Shown: positions 27,432 to 35,695 of the stretch, one piece after another
How positions within the stretch are numbered: position 1 is the stretch's first letter
Layout: every line of letters begins with the position of its first letter
Translations under genes and position numbers: made by a program
From: Mucilaginibacter frigoritolerans
GTDB lineage: Bacteria > Bacteroidota > Bacteroidia > Sphingobacteriales > Sphingobacteriaceae
Assembly: GCF_007830615.1 (NCBI RefSeq)
Contig: NZ_VLLI01000008.1
Span: 186,001 to 250,000 of the forward strand
Length of the DNA stretch: 64,000 bases
Direction of reading: 5' to 3'
Notes under the pieces: generated by a model
What the model was told of the DNA's origin: nothing
The model's input: the letters and a program-made list of their open reading frames with translations, nothing else
Database searches by the model: none

Positions 27432-27515
27432 AGTGTATTTATAAATACCTTTAATTATGTAGACTTTGTAGAATTTTTGTATAACTAAAGGTATTTTTAA
27501 TGTCCTATTGTTGAT

Positions 27516-28583
27516 TTAATCTCTATCCCGGCTCAATTTGGTTATTGCTAAGGGGTTTTCATTCAATTCAACAGTTTCACGTCGGTTTTTAACGATGTGG
27601 ATGGCTGTAAATAATGCCTCACGGAAGGATGTTTCGGATGCCTGGTTTTTGCCTGCTATATCATAAGCAGTTCCATGATCGGGAGAGGTGCGTACAAAAT
27701 TCAGACCGGCAGTAAAGTTTACGCCCGATTCAAAGGCTATTTGTTTAAAGGGAATTAATCCCTGATCGTGGTACATTGCCAATACAGCGTCAAACTGTAA
27801 GTAACTTCCATTTGCGAAAAAGCCATCGGCAGGATAAGGGCCAAAAGCCAGGATGTTGTTATTACGTGCTTCTTCAATAGCCGGTATAATAACATCCTGT
27901 TCCTCACTGCCGATAAGACCATTGTCGCTTGCATGTGGGTTTAGGCCCAATACAGCAATTTTAGGTTTGCGGATCCAAAAATCATTACGCAAGCTATTAT
28001 CCATCAACTTAAGTTTGGCCAATATCTTTTCGGTAGTGATGCTTTCGGATACTTTTGAAATAGGAATATGACCTGTTACTACTCCCACACGAAGTGTATC
28101 ACTCACCAGAAACATCAATGACTCAGCTGCACTATCACGTTCCTGCAGGTATTCTGTATGGCCCGGAAAATTAAATTGTTCGCTCTGAATATTATCTTTA
28201 TTAATTGGCGCAGTAACCAGGGCGTCAATTTCGCCATTAATTAAATCGTTTGTTGCTCTTTCTAACGAGATAAAGGAGTATTTACCAACTAAGCCATTAA
28301 CAATGCCCGGTTCAATTTTTATATCATCGTCCCAGCAATTGATCATGTTGGGCCTTTTTTGTTCTTTTTTATTATTGGTCTCTGCCGGATTATTGATTAC
28401 AAAAAAGTTTAGATCATCAATATTTGTGGTGCGGCGGTAAAACGAAGCGAGCTTGGTATGGCCATAAACAATTGGCGTACAATAATCATAAATGCGGCTA
28501 TCGGCCAATGTTTTAATAATTATTTCTAATCCTATTCCGTTTACATCGCCAATACTGATCCCTATTTTAATTTTTTCGCTCAT
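27516..28583 (-). CDS. pdxA: 4-hydroxythreonine-4-phosphate dehydrogenase
   Basis: A 355-residue NAD-dependent enzyme of pyridoxal 5'-phosphate synthesis (DXP-dependent route), using a divalent metal. The family motifs GISIGDVNGIGLEIIIK, NFPGHTEYLQE and AMYHDQGLIPFKQ, with the metal-binding histidines, are present, and HASDNGLIGSEE is the substrate region. The length is normal. It diverges from rsmA, recalling the pdxA-ksgA neighbourhood of proteobacteria. On its other side the lipid cluster is separated from it by the SusC/SusD block. Confidence 0.95.
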   Translation of the reverse strand: MSEKIKIGISIGDVNGIGLEIIIKTLADSRIYDYCTPIVYGHTKLASFYRRTTNIDDLNFFVINNPAETNNKKEQKRPNMINCWDDDIKIEPGIVNGLVGKYSFISLERATNDLINGEIDALVTAPINKDNIQSEQFNFPGHTEYLQERDSAAESLMFLVSDTLRVGVVTGHIPISKVSESITTEKILAKLKLMDNSLRNDFWIRKPKIAVLGLNPHASDNGLIGSEEQDVIIPAIEEARNNNILAFGPYPADGFFANGSYLQFDAVLAMYHDQGLIPFKQIAFESGVNFTAGLNFVRTSPDHGTAYDIAGKNQASETSFREALFTAIHIVKNRRETVELNENPLAITKLSRDRD

Positions 28584-28792
28584 GTTTTCTAGATAATTAC
28601 ACCAATTTTATTTGCCACCTGATTATTAGCCATTAGCCAATTTTGCAGATGAATTATACAATATTTTAACCTTTACAGCCCCTTTAATATGTACAACGCT
28701 TAGCAACTAAACCACAAATAAAAAGATTTTAAGTTTATAGTTTCTTAATAAAGCACAAATATGCCTTAATTTGCTCAAATATTTGACTAATA

Positions 28793-29572
28793 ATGACGTT
28801 GGTAAGAGCAAAAAAACATCTCGGGCAGCATTTTCTTACTGATAAAAATATCGCTGCCAAAATTGTAGAGAGTCTGCGCCCTGTAAATGGGTACAATCAG
28901 GTACTGGAAGTTGGTCCGGGTATGGGCATTTTATCTGACTTTTTAATTCAGAAAACAGAGTACGAGGTTTCATTAATTGACATTGATACCGAATCGTATG
29001 AATTTCTGCAAAAAAAGTATCCCCAATTAGGTAAGCGTTTAATAAATGCTGACTTTCTGGAAATGGATTTCGGTGCTTTTTTCACCGGTCCTTTAGCTAT
29101 AATCGGTAATTTTCCTTATAATATCTCATCACAAATACTTTTTAAGGTGCTGGATAACCGGCAGCAGGTGGTAGAAGTGGTAGGTATGTTCCAAAAGGAA
29201 GTTGCCGAACGCTGTTCTGCCAAAGCAGGCAGTAAAGAGTATGGAATACTCAGCGTTTTTTTGCAGGCTTATTACAAGGTTGAATACTTATTTACAGTAA
29301 AAGCGGGTGTATTTAATCCGCCGCCAAAAGTGTTATCGGCAGTAATTAGATTAACCCGTAATGGAACCTTGCAGTTGGATTGTGATGAAAAATTATTCTG
29401 GCAGGTAGTAAAAGCAGGGTTCAATCAGCGGCGCAAAACCTTACGGAATGCTTTGTCATCTCTGATCAATAAAGAGAAAATGACTGATAATGCAATGCTT
29501 GATTTACGTGCTGAAAGATTAACTGTAGCTGATTTTGTAAAATTAGCTCAAGATATTTCGGCAAACAGATAG
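28793..29572 (+). CDS. rsmA: 16S rRNA adenine dimethyltransferase
   Basis: A 259-residue S-adenosylmethionine-dependent enzyme (KsgA/RsmA) that dimethylates two adjacent adenines in helix 45 of 16S rRNA late in 30S assembly. The opening RAKKHLGQHFLTDKNI, the SAM-binding EVGPGMGILSDFL and the catalytic NFPYNISSQI are all seen. ATG at 28793 gives the usual short leader (MTLVRAKKHLGQ). The spacer to pdxA, 209 bases, should hold both promoters. Confidence 0.96.
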   Translation: MTLVRAKKHLGQHFLTDKNIAAKIVESLRPVNGYNQVLEVGPGMGILSDFLIQKTEYEVSLIDIDTESYEFLQKKYPQLGKRLINADFLEMDFGAFFTGPLAIIGNFPYNISSQILFKVLDNRQQVVEVVGMFQKEVAERCSAKAGSKEYGILSVFLQAYYKVEYLFTVKAGVFNPPPKVLSAVIRLTRNGTLQLDCDEKLFWQVVKAGFNQRRKTLRNALSSLINKEKMTDNAMLDLRAERLTVADFVKLAQDISANR

Positions 29573-29601
29573 TTGTTAATTACAATAAGTAAACCTGGCA
29601 G

Positions 29602-30333
29602 ATGAAATATTTGAAAATCATATTTGTTGTTTCATTAAATTGCTGTTTTTCGGTTTTTTATGGACATTCCCAAGGAAAGCCTTCGCAATACATCATATCA
29701 ACCCAGTCTGTTGCACTTAATTATAAGGATCAGTCAGATACCTTACATTTGCCCCTTGTATCAGATAAATATCCAGAATTAAAAAAAGCATTGTCTTACG
29801 AAAGAATATTTGACGGTAAAAGTTTAGCGGATGTGGTGAAAAACTACAATGCTTGTGGATGCGGCGTTACCGCTTTAAATTATGCTGTAACATTTGAAAA
29901 TAATGATGTTATCTCTATAGAGCTTTACTATGAAACGATGGGAGCATACCCCGATAGCGAAGAACAATGGTTTACTCTAAATATTCATACGGGGCAACTC
30001 TATCCAGTCTCAAATGAAATAAATTCGGCTGGAATGAAATGGTTATTTGAAAATTATAAGGCCACCTTAAAAAAAAGGATACAAGACAATAAGGAAGATA
30101 TAATGAACAACGATGATGGTGCAAATATTTATAAAGAACTGGATGACGCCATTAATAATCTTCAGAGTGATGAGTTATTAAAGAAATATGTTTTTACTGA
30201 AAAAGGTATAGAACTATCTATTGAAAGGATACTTCCGCATGTAGTAGCCAATTTGGAGCCGGATGATGATTGGATAGTTCCATACAGCAAATTAAAATCA
30301 TTTAAAAGAACTGGGGCTGCTGTTTTAAAATGA
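29602..30333 (+). CDS. Secreted protein, possibly RsiV/DUF3298-like
   Basis: A 243-residue protein with a signal peptide that probably ends near GHSQG. I do not recognise it firmly. The segment FTLNIHTGQLYPVSNE followed near the C-terminus by LPHVVANLEPDDDWIVPYSKL recalls the DUF3298 domain of RsiV-like proteins, where a similar aromatic/acidic stretch ends in IPYSEL. A CGCG-type cysteine pair (YNACGCGV) lies near residue 94. It begins 29 bases after rsmA in the same direction. Function unknown. Confidence 0.55.
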   Translation: MKYLKIIFVVSLNCCFSVFYGHSQGKPSQYIISTQSVALNYKDQSDTLHLPLVSDKYPELKKALSYERIFDGKSLADVVKNYNACGCGVTALNYAVTFENNDVISIELYYETMGAYPDSEEQWFTLNIHTGQLYPVSNEINSAGMKWLFENYKATLKKRIQDNKEDIMNNDDGANIYKELDDAINNLQSDELLKKYVFTEKGIELSIERILPHVVANLEPDDDWIVPYSKLKSFKRTGAAVLK

Positions 30334-30364
30334 TTTATATCTATAGCTTTAAACCCTGTGGTAA

Positions 30365-30931
30365 TTAGCCTACCTCAATAATTATGGTTTCTGTAAGTGG
30401 ATACATTTTTTTTACAGAATCGGCCATTCGCTTTATAAAAATGTAATTGGTTGTTCCACCAATTGCCGCGCCAACTATTGGAATCATCCGTTCTGCTGCT
30501 CGTGTACCCAGTACCATCAATAACTTTTCAGCTATTGCTTCCATCATGGTTTTCGATAATGCTACGCCTGCTTCAACTCTCAAGGATGTTGCTACCAGCG
30601 ACATAAATTCATCAAAGTCGATTTGATAGCTGCCCCGGTTATAGTACATAACAGCCATAGTTATTCTGAATTGCTGGGTTATCAAATTCGCAAAATCAAA
30701 AGGGATGCCTGCAATTAAGGTAAACATACCACCACTGCCTGATAGTACACCCGACCCGGCGGCCAGGTAAGCACTCTGGTCAATAAATTTATCGAGGCCC
30801 ATTTTATCAACCCCTTTTTTAATATTAAGTTGATTAATATGGTTAAATATCTGTTTAAAGCCTTCGTTTGCAAGTTTTTGGCTTTGTAGTTTTATATCTG
30901 TGCTAAGCTTTTTTAATCTGATTGCTTTCAT
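30365..30931 (-). CDS. EcsC family protein
   Basis: A 188-residue protein with the EcsC-family pattern: a glycine-rich hydrophobic helix (GSGVLSGSGGMFTLIAGIPFDFANL), a QQFRITMAVMYYNRG segment and a C-terminal glycine-rich helix (RMIPIVGAAIGGTTNYIFIKRMADSVKKMY). The name comes from the third gene of the Bacillus ecs ABC locus, but stand-alone EcsC proteins have no settled function. No ABC gene is adjacent. It converges with the secreted protein gene and diverges from the dehydrogenase gene. Confidence 0.78.
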   Translation of the reverse strand: MKAIRLKKLSTDIKLQSQKLANEGFKQIFNHINQLNIKKGVDKMGLDKFIDQSAYLAAGSGVLSGSGGMFTLIAGIPFDFANLITQQFRITMAVMYYNRGSYQIDFDEFMSLVATSLRVEAGVALSKTMMEAIAEKLLMVLGTRAAERMIPIVGAAIGGTTNYIFIKRMADSVKKMYPLTETIIIEVG

Positions 30932-30994
30932 TTTCTTTTTATGTTAATTCAGAACGGTTAATATTTGTTCTCTATATCATGAAGCTATTCCCGT

Positions 30995-31013
30995 GCCAGT
31001 TTTGCAAACTGGC
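30995..31013. promoter_or_regulatory. Operator-like inverted repeat in a divergent spacer
   Basis: GCCAGTTT-TGC-AAACTGGC is a perfect 8-bp inverted repeat around three bases. It lies between the divergent ecsC-like and 2-hydroxyacid dehydrogenase genes. It could be a regulator site for either; there is no T-run to support a terminator. Confidence 0.35.
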
Positions 31014-31107
31014 TAAAATGTCATCTTTATAAACAAAAAAAGAGCAAAGTCATTAAGTAATGCCCTCATTTTATAATTTTACATTTTTCATTTAAACTAT
31101 CAATCGC

Positions 31108-32037
31108 TTGGAAAAAAGTATTTTAATTGTTGATGACATACATCCCATTTTTATAGAAAGGGCCGAAGCTATGGGTTATCAATGCGATTATCGCCCATTA
31201 ATAAAGCCTGATGAGGCACTACAGATTATTGGTAATTATGCCGGACTGGTAGTGCGTTCAAAATTCAGGTTAAACAAACAATATCTGGATGCTGCAACCC
31301 ATCTTCGCTTTATTTGCAGGGCAGGTGCAGGCATGGATAATATTGATGAAGCTTACGCTGCCGAAAAAAGTGTTACTTTAATTAACGCTCCCGAAGGCAA
31401 TATGGATGCCGTAGGTGAGCACGCCATAGGGCTGTTATTGGCACTGATGAATAATTTCAGGGCCGCTGATGCCGAAATAAGATCAGGCAACTGGAAACGT
31501 GAGGCTAACCGGGGTTATGAGTTAAAAGGTAAAACAGTTGGTATTATTGGTTATGGCTTTATGGGGCATAGTTTTGCCAGTAAGCTGGTAGGTTTTGGCG
31601 TGAATGTAATTGCTTATGATAAGTATAAAACAGGTTTTAGTGATCAGTTTGCCCGCGAGGTAAGCATGGAAGAAATCGTAAAACATAGCGATGTGCTGAG
31701 TTTCCATATTCCCTTAACACCCGAAACCAAGGGGATGGTTAATGATGAATACTTGTTTCATTTTAAAAAGCCCATATTTTTATTGAATACCGCCCGTGGG
31801 CAGATATTGAAGGTAAAGGCAGTATTAAATGCCATTAAGCAAGGCAAAATACTAGGTGCCGGATTGGATGTGCTGGAAATAGAAAAATTCCCGGCACTGT
31901 CTGAACAGGACTGGTTTGAAGAGCTGCGCCAATCGGACAAAGTTTTATTAAGCCCGCATGTTGCCGGTTGGACATTTGATTCTTACCGAAAAATAAGTGA
32001 AGTAATGGCGGAAAAGTTGTTAGCTATCCGTCTATAA
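31108..32037 (+). CDS. D-2-hydroxyacid dehydrogenase (SerA-like)
   Basis: A 309-residue NAD-dependent dehydrogenase. The Rossmann motif is GIIGYGFMGHSFASKL (about residues 148-163), the catalytic arginine is in the region FHIPLTPETKGM/NTARGQIL, and the catalytic histidine is in LLSPHVAGWTFDSY. It is related to 3-phosphoglycerate dehydrogenase but lacks the ACT domain, so it may act on another hydroxyacid such as glycerate or phosphoglycerate. The start is a TTG at 31108; the next ATG would remove the first strand of the fold. Confidence 0.88.
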   Translation: MEKSILIVDDIHPIFIERAEAMGYQCDYRPLIKPDEALQIIGNYAGLVVRSKFRLNKQYLDAATHLRFICRAGAGMDNIDEAYAAEKSVTLINAPEGNMDAVGEHAIGLLLALMNNFRAADAEIRSGNWKREANRGYELKGKTVGIIGYGFMGHSFASKLVGFGVNVIAYDKYKTGFSDQFAREVSMEEIVKHSDVLSFHIPLTPETKGMVNDEYLFHFKKPIFLLNTARGQILKVKAVLNAIKQGKILGAGLDVLEIEKFPALSEQDWFEELRQSDKVLLSPHVAGWTFDSYRKISEVMAEKLLAIRL

Positions 32038-32060
32038 GCATTTGCTTAATCAATAACAAG

Positions 32061-32096
32061 CTATTAGTCCATGGTCTATTGACCATGGATTAATAG
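32061..32096. terminator. Bidirectional hairpin terminator overlapping the panC stop
   Basis: A 16-bp stem (32061-32076 with 32081-32096) containing one G-T wobble and a 4-base loop. It lies 23 bases after the dehydrogenase stop and covers the last codons and stop of panC on the other strand. The two convergent genes therefore share one termination structure that is partly coding. Confidence 0.65.
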
Positions 32097-32921
32097 AACA
32101 TTATCAATTAAGCGTGTTTTGCCAACTTTTGCGGCTACCAGAGCCACTATTGTTTTGGTATCTTCATTGGCAGGGAGCAAGGTTTCGCCATCAGCAATTT
32201 CAAAATAGTCAAGTTCCACGCCTTCTTCGGCACTGATCATTAATTCGGCTTTATGCTTTAATTGCTGTATTTCGCTACGATTGAAGTTTTCTTTAACCCA
32301 ATTCAGCGTTTTTGACAGAACCAGGGAATGTTGCCTGTCTGCAGTTGTCAGGTGGATGTTTCTTGAACTCATTGCAAGGCCATCAGCTTCGCGTTTAATA
32401 GGGCACATCACCAATTGAACAGGCATCTTCAATAACTCCACCATTTTGCTGATAACTGAAAACTGCTGATAGTCTTTTTGTCCAAAAAAAGCTGTATCCG
32501 GATTAACGATATTAAACAATTTAGAAACTATCTGGGTTACGCCTTGGTAATGGCCTGGTCTTGATTTTCCTTCAAGTAATTGTTCCATTGGGCCAATCTC
32601 TAAATGCCATTGTTCATTATCATCATAAATTTCGCTTACTGGTGGATTAAACAATATATCACAATTAACCTGTTCAAGCAGAGCTATATCTGCCTCAATG
32701 GTTCGCGGGTATTTCTCAAGGTCTTTGGGGTCATTAAATTGGGTTGGATTAACAAAAATGCTGCATACCACAACGTCATTGTTTTTCTGTGCCTGTTCTA
32801 TAAGTGAAATATGCCCTTTATGTAATGCGCCCAATGTGGGTACAAGGCCAATACTTTTGTGTAAACCCTTTATTTGCAGCAGGTATTGCTGTAGCTCTTT
32901 TTTGGTAGTAAAAATTTTCAA
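32076..32921 (-). CDS. panC: Pantothenate synthetase
   Basis: A 281-residue ATP-dependent ligase that joins pantoate and beta-alanine to make pantothenate for coenzyme A. The nucleotide-binding GALHKGHISLIEQA, the segment SIFVNPTQFN, the FFGQKDYQQF motif and the KMSKS-like region (MSSRNIHL) are intact. It is divergent from the glgA-like gene, a gene order I know from other Bacteroidota. Its 3' end overlaps the hairpin at 32061-32096. Confidence 0.96.
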   Translation of the reverse strand: MKIFTTKKELQQYLLQIKGLHKSIGLVPTLGALHKGHISLIEQAQKNNDVVVCSIFVNPTQFNDPKDLEKYPRTIEADIALLEQVNCDILFNPPVSEIYDDNEQWHLEIGPMEQLLEGKSRPGHYQGVTQIVSKLFNIVNPDTAFFGQKDYQQFSVISKMVELLKMPVQLVMCPIKREADGLAMSSRNIHLTTADRQHSLVLSKTLNWVKENFNRSEIQQLKHKAELMISAEEGVELDYFEIADGETLLPANEDTKTIVALVAAKVGKTRLIDNVLLIHGQ

Positions 32922-32975
32922 TGCGATTTATATTAAGGTAATCATCCGTTTGGGGATGGGTTTTATTTGTTTGGC

Positions 32976-32992
32976 TGTAACTGTCTGTTACA
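32976..32992. promoter_or_regulatory. Operator-like TGTAAC-N5-GTTACA
   Basis: A perfect 6-bp inverted repeat with a 5-base spacer in the 247-base region between divergent panC and the glgA-like gene. The half-site spacing of about 11 bases fits a dimeric helix-turn-helix protein. No cognate regulator is identified. Confidence 0.3.
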
Positions 32993-33086
32993 ACCGTAAT
33001 GTTGAAATTTGATTGATTTTAAATGATACAATTGGGCAAAGTTGTACAATTGCTTAAAAATTACCAAAAGTTACTTGCATAATTCG

Positions 33087-33117
33087 TTGCCAGTTCATAT
33101 AATAATGCTTATATTTG
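33087..33117 (+). promoter_or_regulatory. Bacteroidota-type promoter for the glgA-like gene
   Basis: TTG at 33087-33089 and TATATTTG at 33110-33117 are separated by 20 bases, matching the -33/-7 pattern (TTG, TAnnTTTG) of Bacteroidota housekeeping promoters. Transcription would begin near 33124, leaving a leader of about 45 bases before the ATG at 33169. Confidence 0.65.
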
Positions 33118-33168
33118 CAGACTCAAATTTTTTTGGATTCTTAATTATAATTTAATACTGATATAGTG

Positions 33169-33993
33169 ATGGGTAAATCTAAGCTCTTGTTTATAACTCA
33201 CGAAATGTCTCCTTTCCTCGAACTCTCAAAAATTTCTGAAATTACACGCCAGCTTCCGCAGGCTATGCAGGAAAAAGGTTACGAAATCCGTATCCTTATG
33301 CCTCGTTTTGGAAATATTAATGAGCGCAGGAACAGGTTACACGAAGTGATCCGTTTGTCGGGGATGAATATCATTATTAACGATAATGACAATCCGCTGA
33401 TTATTAAGGTTGCATCCATTCCAGCTGCGCGTATGCAGGTTTACTTTTTGGATAACGAAGAGTATTTTCAGCGGAAACACGTTTTTACAGATAAAGAAGG
33501 GAAGTTTTATGCTGACAATGATGAACGCATGATTTTCTTTTGTAAAGGTGCTTTGGAAACAGTTAAAAAATTAGGATGGGCTCCTGATGTAATTCACTGC
33601 CACGGGTGGATGAGTGCATTGGTGCCTGCGTATTTAAAAACTACGTACAAAGACGATCCTACTTTTAAAAATTCAAAAATCATTTATTCTATTTACGAAA
33701 ATGATTTTGCCGGAAAACTTGATGCTGACTTTGCTCAAAAAGCAGTGATGGGTAATATGACCGAAAAACATACCGAAGTATATAAGCCAGCTTCTAACTC
33801 GGCATTGTATGGTGGTGCTATACATTATAGTGATGGCATTGTTTTGGGTGGCGAGAATATTGATGAAGAAGTGTTAAATTATGTTAAAAACAGCAATAAA
33901 TCAGTTTTAGAGTTCGATTCTACCGCAGATTTCGAAAATTATTACAATTTTTACGACGAAATTGCTAACGAGGAATTAGCGCATGTTGTATAA
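33169..33993 (+). CDS. Glycogen/starch synthase-like protein, single GT5 domain
   Basis: A 274-residue protein with the N-terminal half of a GT5 glycogen synthase: KLLFITHEMSPFLELSKISE, YFLDNEEYF, and the DVIHCHGWMSALVPAYLK segment. Full synthases have about 470 residues; the C-terminal nucleotide-sugar-binding Rossmann domain is absent. Short proteins of this kind are typical next to panC and glmS in Bacteroidota, so this is a family trait and not a break. The GTG at 33166 directly precedes the ATG at 33169, which I take as the start. Catalytic activity with only one domain is doubtful. Confidence 0.8.
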   Translation: MGKSKLLFITHEMSPFLELSKISEITRQLPQAMQEKGYEIRILMPRFGNINERRNRLHEVIRLSGMNIIINDNDNPLIIKVASIPAARMQVYFLDNEEYFQRKHVFTDKEGKFYADNDERMIFFCKGALETVKKLGWAPDVIHCHGWMSALVPAYLKTTYKDDPTFKNSKIIYSIYENDFAGKLDADFAQKAVMGNMTEKHTEVYKPASNSALYGGAIHYSDGIVLGGENIDEEVLNYVKNSNKSVLEFDSTADFENYYNFYDEIANEELAHVV

Positions 33994-34008
33994 GCTTTGA
34001 TATCATAT

Positions 34009-35478
34009 ATGAAATTTTTCCGCTTAGACTTATTGACCCTGTTAATAAGTCTTTTTATTTTGAATAGTTGTAAAAATCAGGATAGTGTTGGTTTGGGCGT
34101 GCAAGCCAGCCAGGTTAGCGGTTCGCTAACCGATACTGCCACAATTATTACCAATACGGTTGCAGAGGACTCTGTGGTAACATCAGGAACGCTGGGCAAA
34201 AACCCTTTGGCTTATTTTAATGATCCGATTTATGGATTAACTACGTCTGATCTTGCAACAGATCTTAACTTACCAGGTTCGGCTGCTTATACTTTACCAA
34301 GCGGAACAATTTTTGTTGACTCTGCCAGATTGGTAATGTATTATGCTGATGGGTTTTATGGAGATAAGCTTACGTCTAATTATACTGTAAATGTATATCA
34401 GTTAGGCGAAAATTTTAGTTCTTCAACAAGTTATTATAACACCAAAAGCTGGAAATTTGGCTCCACCTTATTGGGGTCATTGCAATTTACTCCAAAACCT
34501 ACAGACTCAATTAAAATTACAAGTATTATTTCCGGGGCGCCAGATACACTTATAAAAGTGGCTCCGCAATTACGTATTCCAATTAGTACTTCATTTATTA
34601 ATAATGACTTTTTTAATGCCGGAAGTTTAGCGCTGGGTTCAAATGCTATATTTACTAATTATATGAAAGGTTTATACCTTCAGCTAGATAGAAGTAAGAC
34701 AACTGGCCCGGGTGGTATAATTATGTTCAAGGCGGCAGATTCACTGGCCATTTATTACAGGGCTGTAAACGGAACAACTATTGATACAGCAGTAATTTAC
34801 CTTCCAATTACTAAAGTAGCAAGTTTTATACCCCATACGTCAGCAAATAGGAGTGCTGCTGTGCAAACTGAACTTAGTGATAGCACTACTTCAAGAGGAG
34901 TAGTTTACCTACAGGGACTTGGAGGCCTTCGTGCTAAGATTAGTTTCCCTCATTTACTGGCTAATATCAGAAGCGCTCTTGCAAAAAAAGATAGTGATAT
35001 TGTTTTAAACAGGGCCGAATTGGTGATAACGGTAAACCCGGGTAGCAATGTTCCCTATGCTCCGTTGCCTCAAATAACCTTGTATAGGCTCGATTTGGCA
35101 CATCAGCGTGCCTTAGTGCCAGATGCGAATTCTGCTGATCCCCGTTCTGGAGGAGCTGCTGTTTTTGGAGGAATTGCATCTAAGATCAATAATAGCAGTA
35201 CTAATAATGTGCCACTTATACAATATCATTTTATCATAACAGCTTATTTGCAGGATCTGTTATCGGGTAAATTAGTTGACTATGGTACCTATATTGCGCC
35301 GGTTGATACATCAAGTACAACTAGTGGAACAACTTTAAGTTCTGCCAACTATTTGCCAACTTCACAGGCAAGTGCCAGAACAATGGCTATTGGTGGTGGT
35401 AACCTATCATCGCCGTATAGAATGAAATTGAATATTATTTATACTAAAATAAAAGGCACTATACCAAAGCAAAATTAG
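34009..35478 (+). CDS. DUF4270 family lipoprotein
   Basis: A 489-residue exported lipoprotein with a signal peptide and lipobox LNSC (Cys21). The body is rich in Ser/Thr and short beta segments, with SVGLGVQASQVSG, FNDPIYGLTTSDLATDLNLP and a C-terminal RMKLNIIYTKIKG. This matches the DUF4270 proteins found between glgA-like and glmS genes in Bacteroidota; the function is not established. A TTG at 33997 would add four residues; the ATG at 34009 gives a better signal peptide. The hairpin at 35502-35548 ends the transcript. Confidence 0.82.
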   Translation: MKFFRLDLLTLLISLFILNSCKNQDSVGLGVQASQVSGSLTDTATIITNTVAEDSVVTSGTLGKNPLAYFNDPIYGLTTSDLATDLNLPGSAAYTLPSGTIFVDSARLVMYYADGFYGDKLTSNYTVNVYQLGENFSSSTSYYNTKSWKFGSTLLGSLQFTPKPTDSIKITSIISGAPDTLIKVAPQLRIPISTSFINNDFFNAGSLALGSNAIFTNYMKGLYLQLDRSKTTGPGGIIMFKAADSLAIYYRAVNGTTIDTAVIYLPITKVASFIPHTSANRSAAVQTELSDSTTSRGVVYLQGLGGLRAKISFPHLLANIRSALAKKDSDIVLNRAELVITVNPGSNVPYAPLPQITLYRLDLAHQRALVPDANSADPRSGGAAVFGGIASKINNSSTNNVPLIQYHFIITAYLQDLLSGKLVDYGTYIAPVDTSSTTSGTTLSSANYLPTSQASARTMAIGGGNLSSPYRMKLNIIYTKIKGTIPKQN

Positions 35479-35501
35479 TTAGCATTTTATTAAAGATATT
35501 G

Positions 35502-35548
35502 AATCCGGAAGGTGCGCAATTTAAAGCATGTCTTCCGGATTTTTTTTT
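35502..35548 (+). terminator. Rho-independent terminator after the DUF4270 gene
   Basis: AATCCGGAAG (35502-35511) pairs perfectly with CTTCCGGATT (35532-35541) across a 20-base loop, followed by a run of T to 35548. It separates the DUF4270 gene from glmS. Confidence 0.75.
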
Positions 35549-35653
35549 GCTATGATTTAAAAACGCACAAAATGAATAAGTACGGGGTACTTTTTAAAAA
35601 AATTTAATTAAAGGGTGCTTCCCAAATCGCTAGCCCTCAATGGCTAATCTTAG

Positions 35654-35661
35654 TATTTTTG
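35654..35661 (+). promoter_or_regulatory. Candidate -7 box upstream of glmS
   Basis: TATTTTTG matches TAnnTTTG and ends 34 bases before the glmS ATG. I see no TTG at the expected distance upstream, so only half of the promoter pattern is present. Confidence 0.35.
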
Positions 35662-35695
35662 TACGGTTTATAATATTTAACATTCTATTTATTTT

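Noticed and set aside
33169..33993. Truncated glycogen synthase as a pseudogene
   Set aside because: The short form with a clean stop next to panC and glmS is usual in Bacteroidota, so it is a family form and not a broken gene.
35479..35695. Possible glmS ribozyme in the glmS leader
   Set aside because: No nested-pseudoknot pattern or conserved core is visible; the hairpin there is a simple terminator of the upstream gene.
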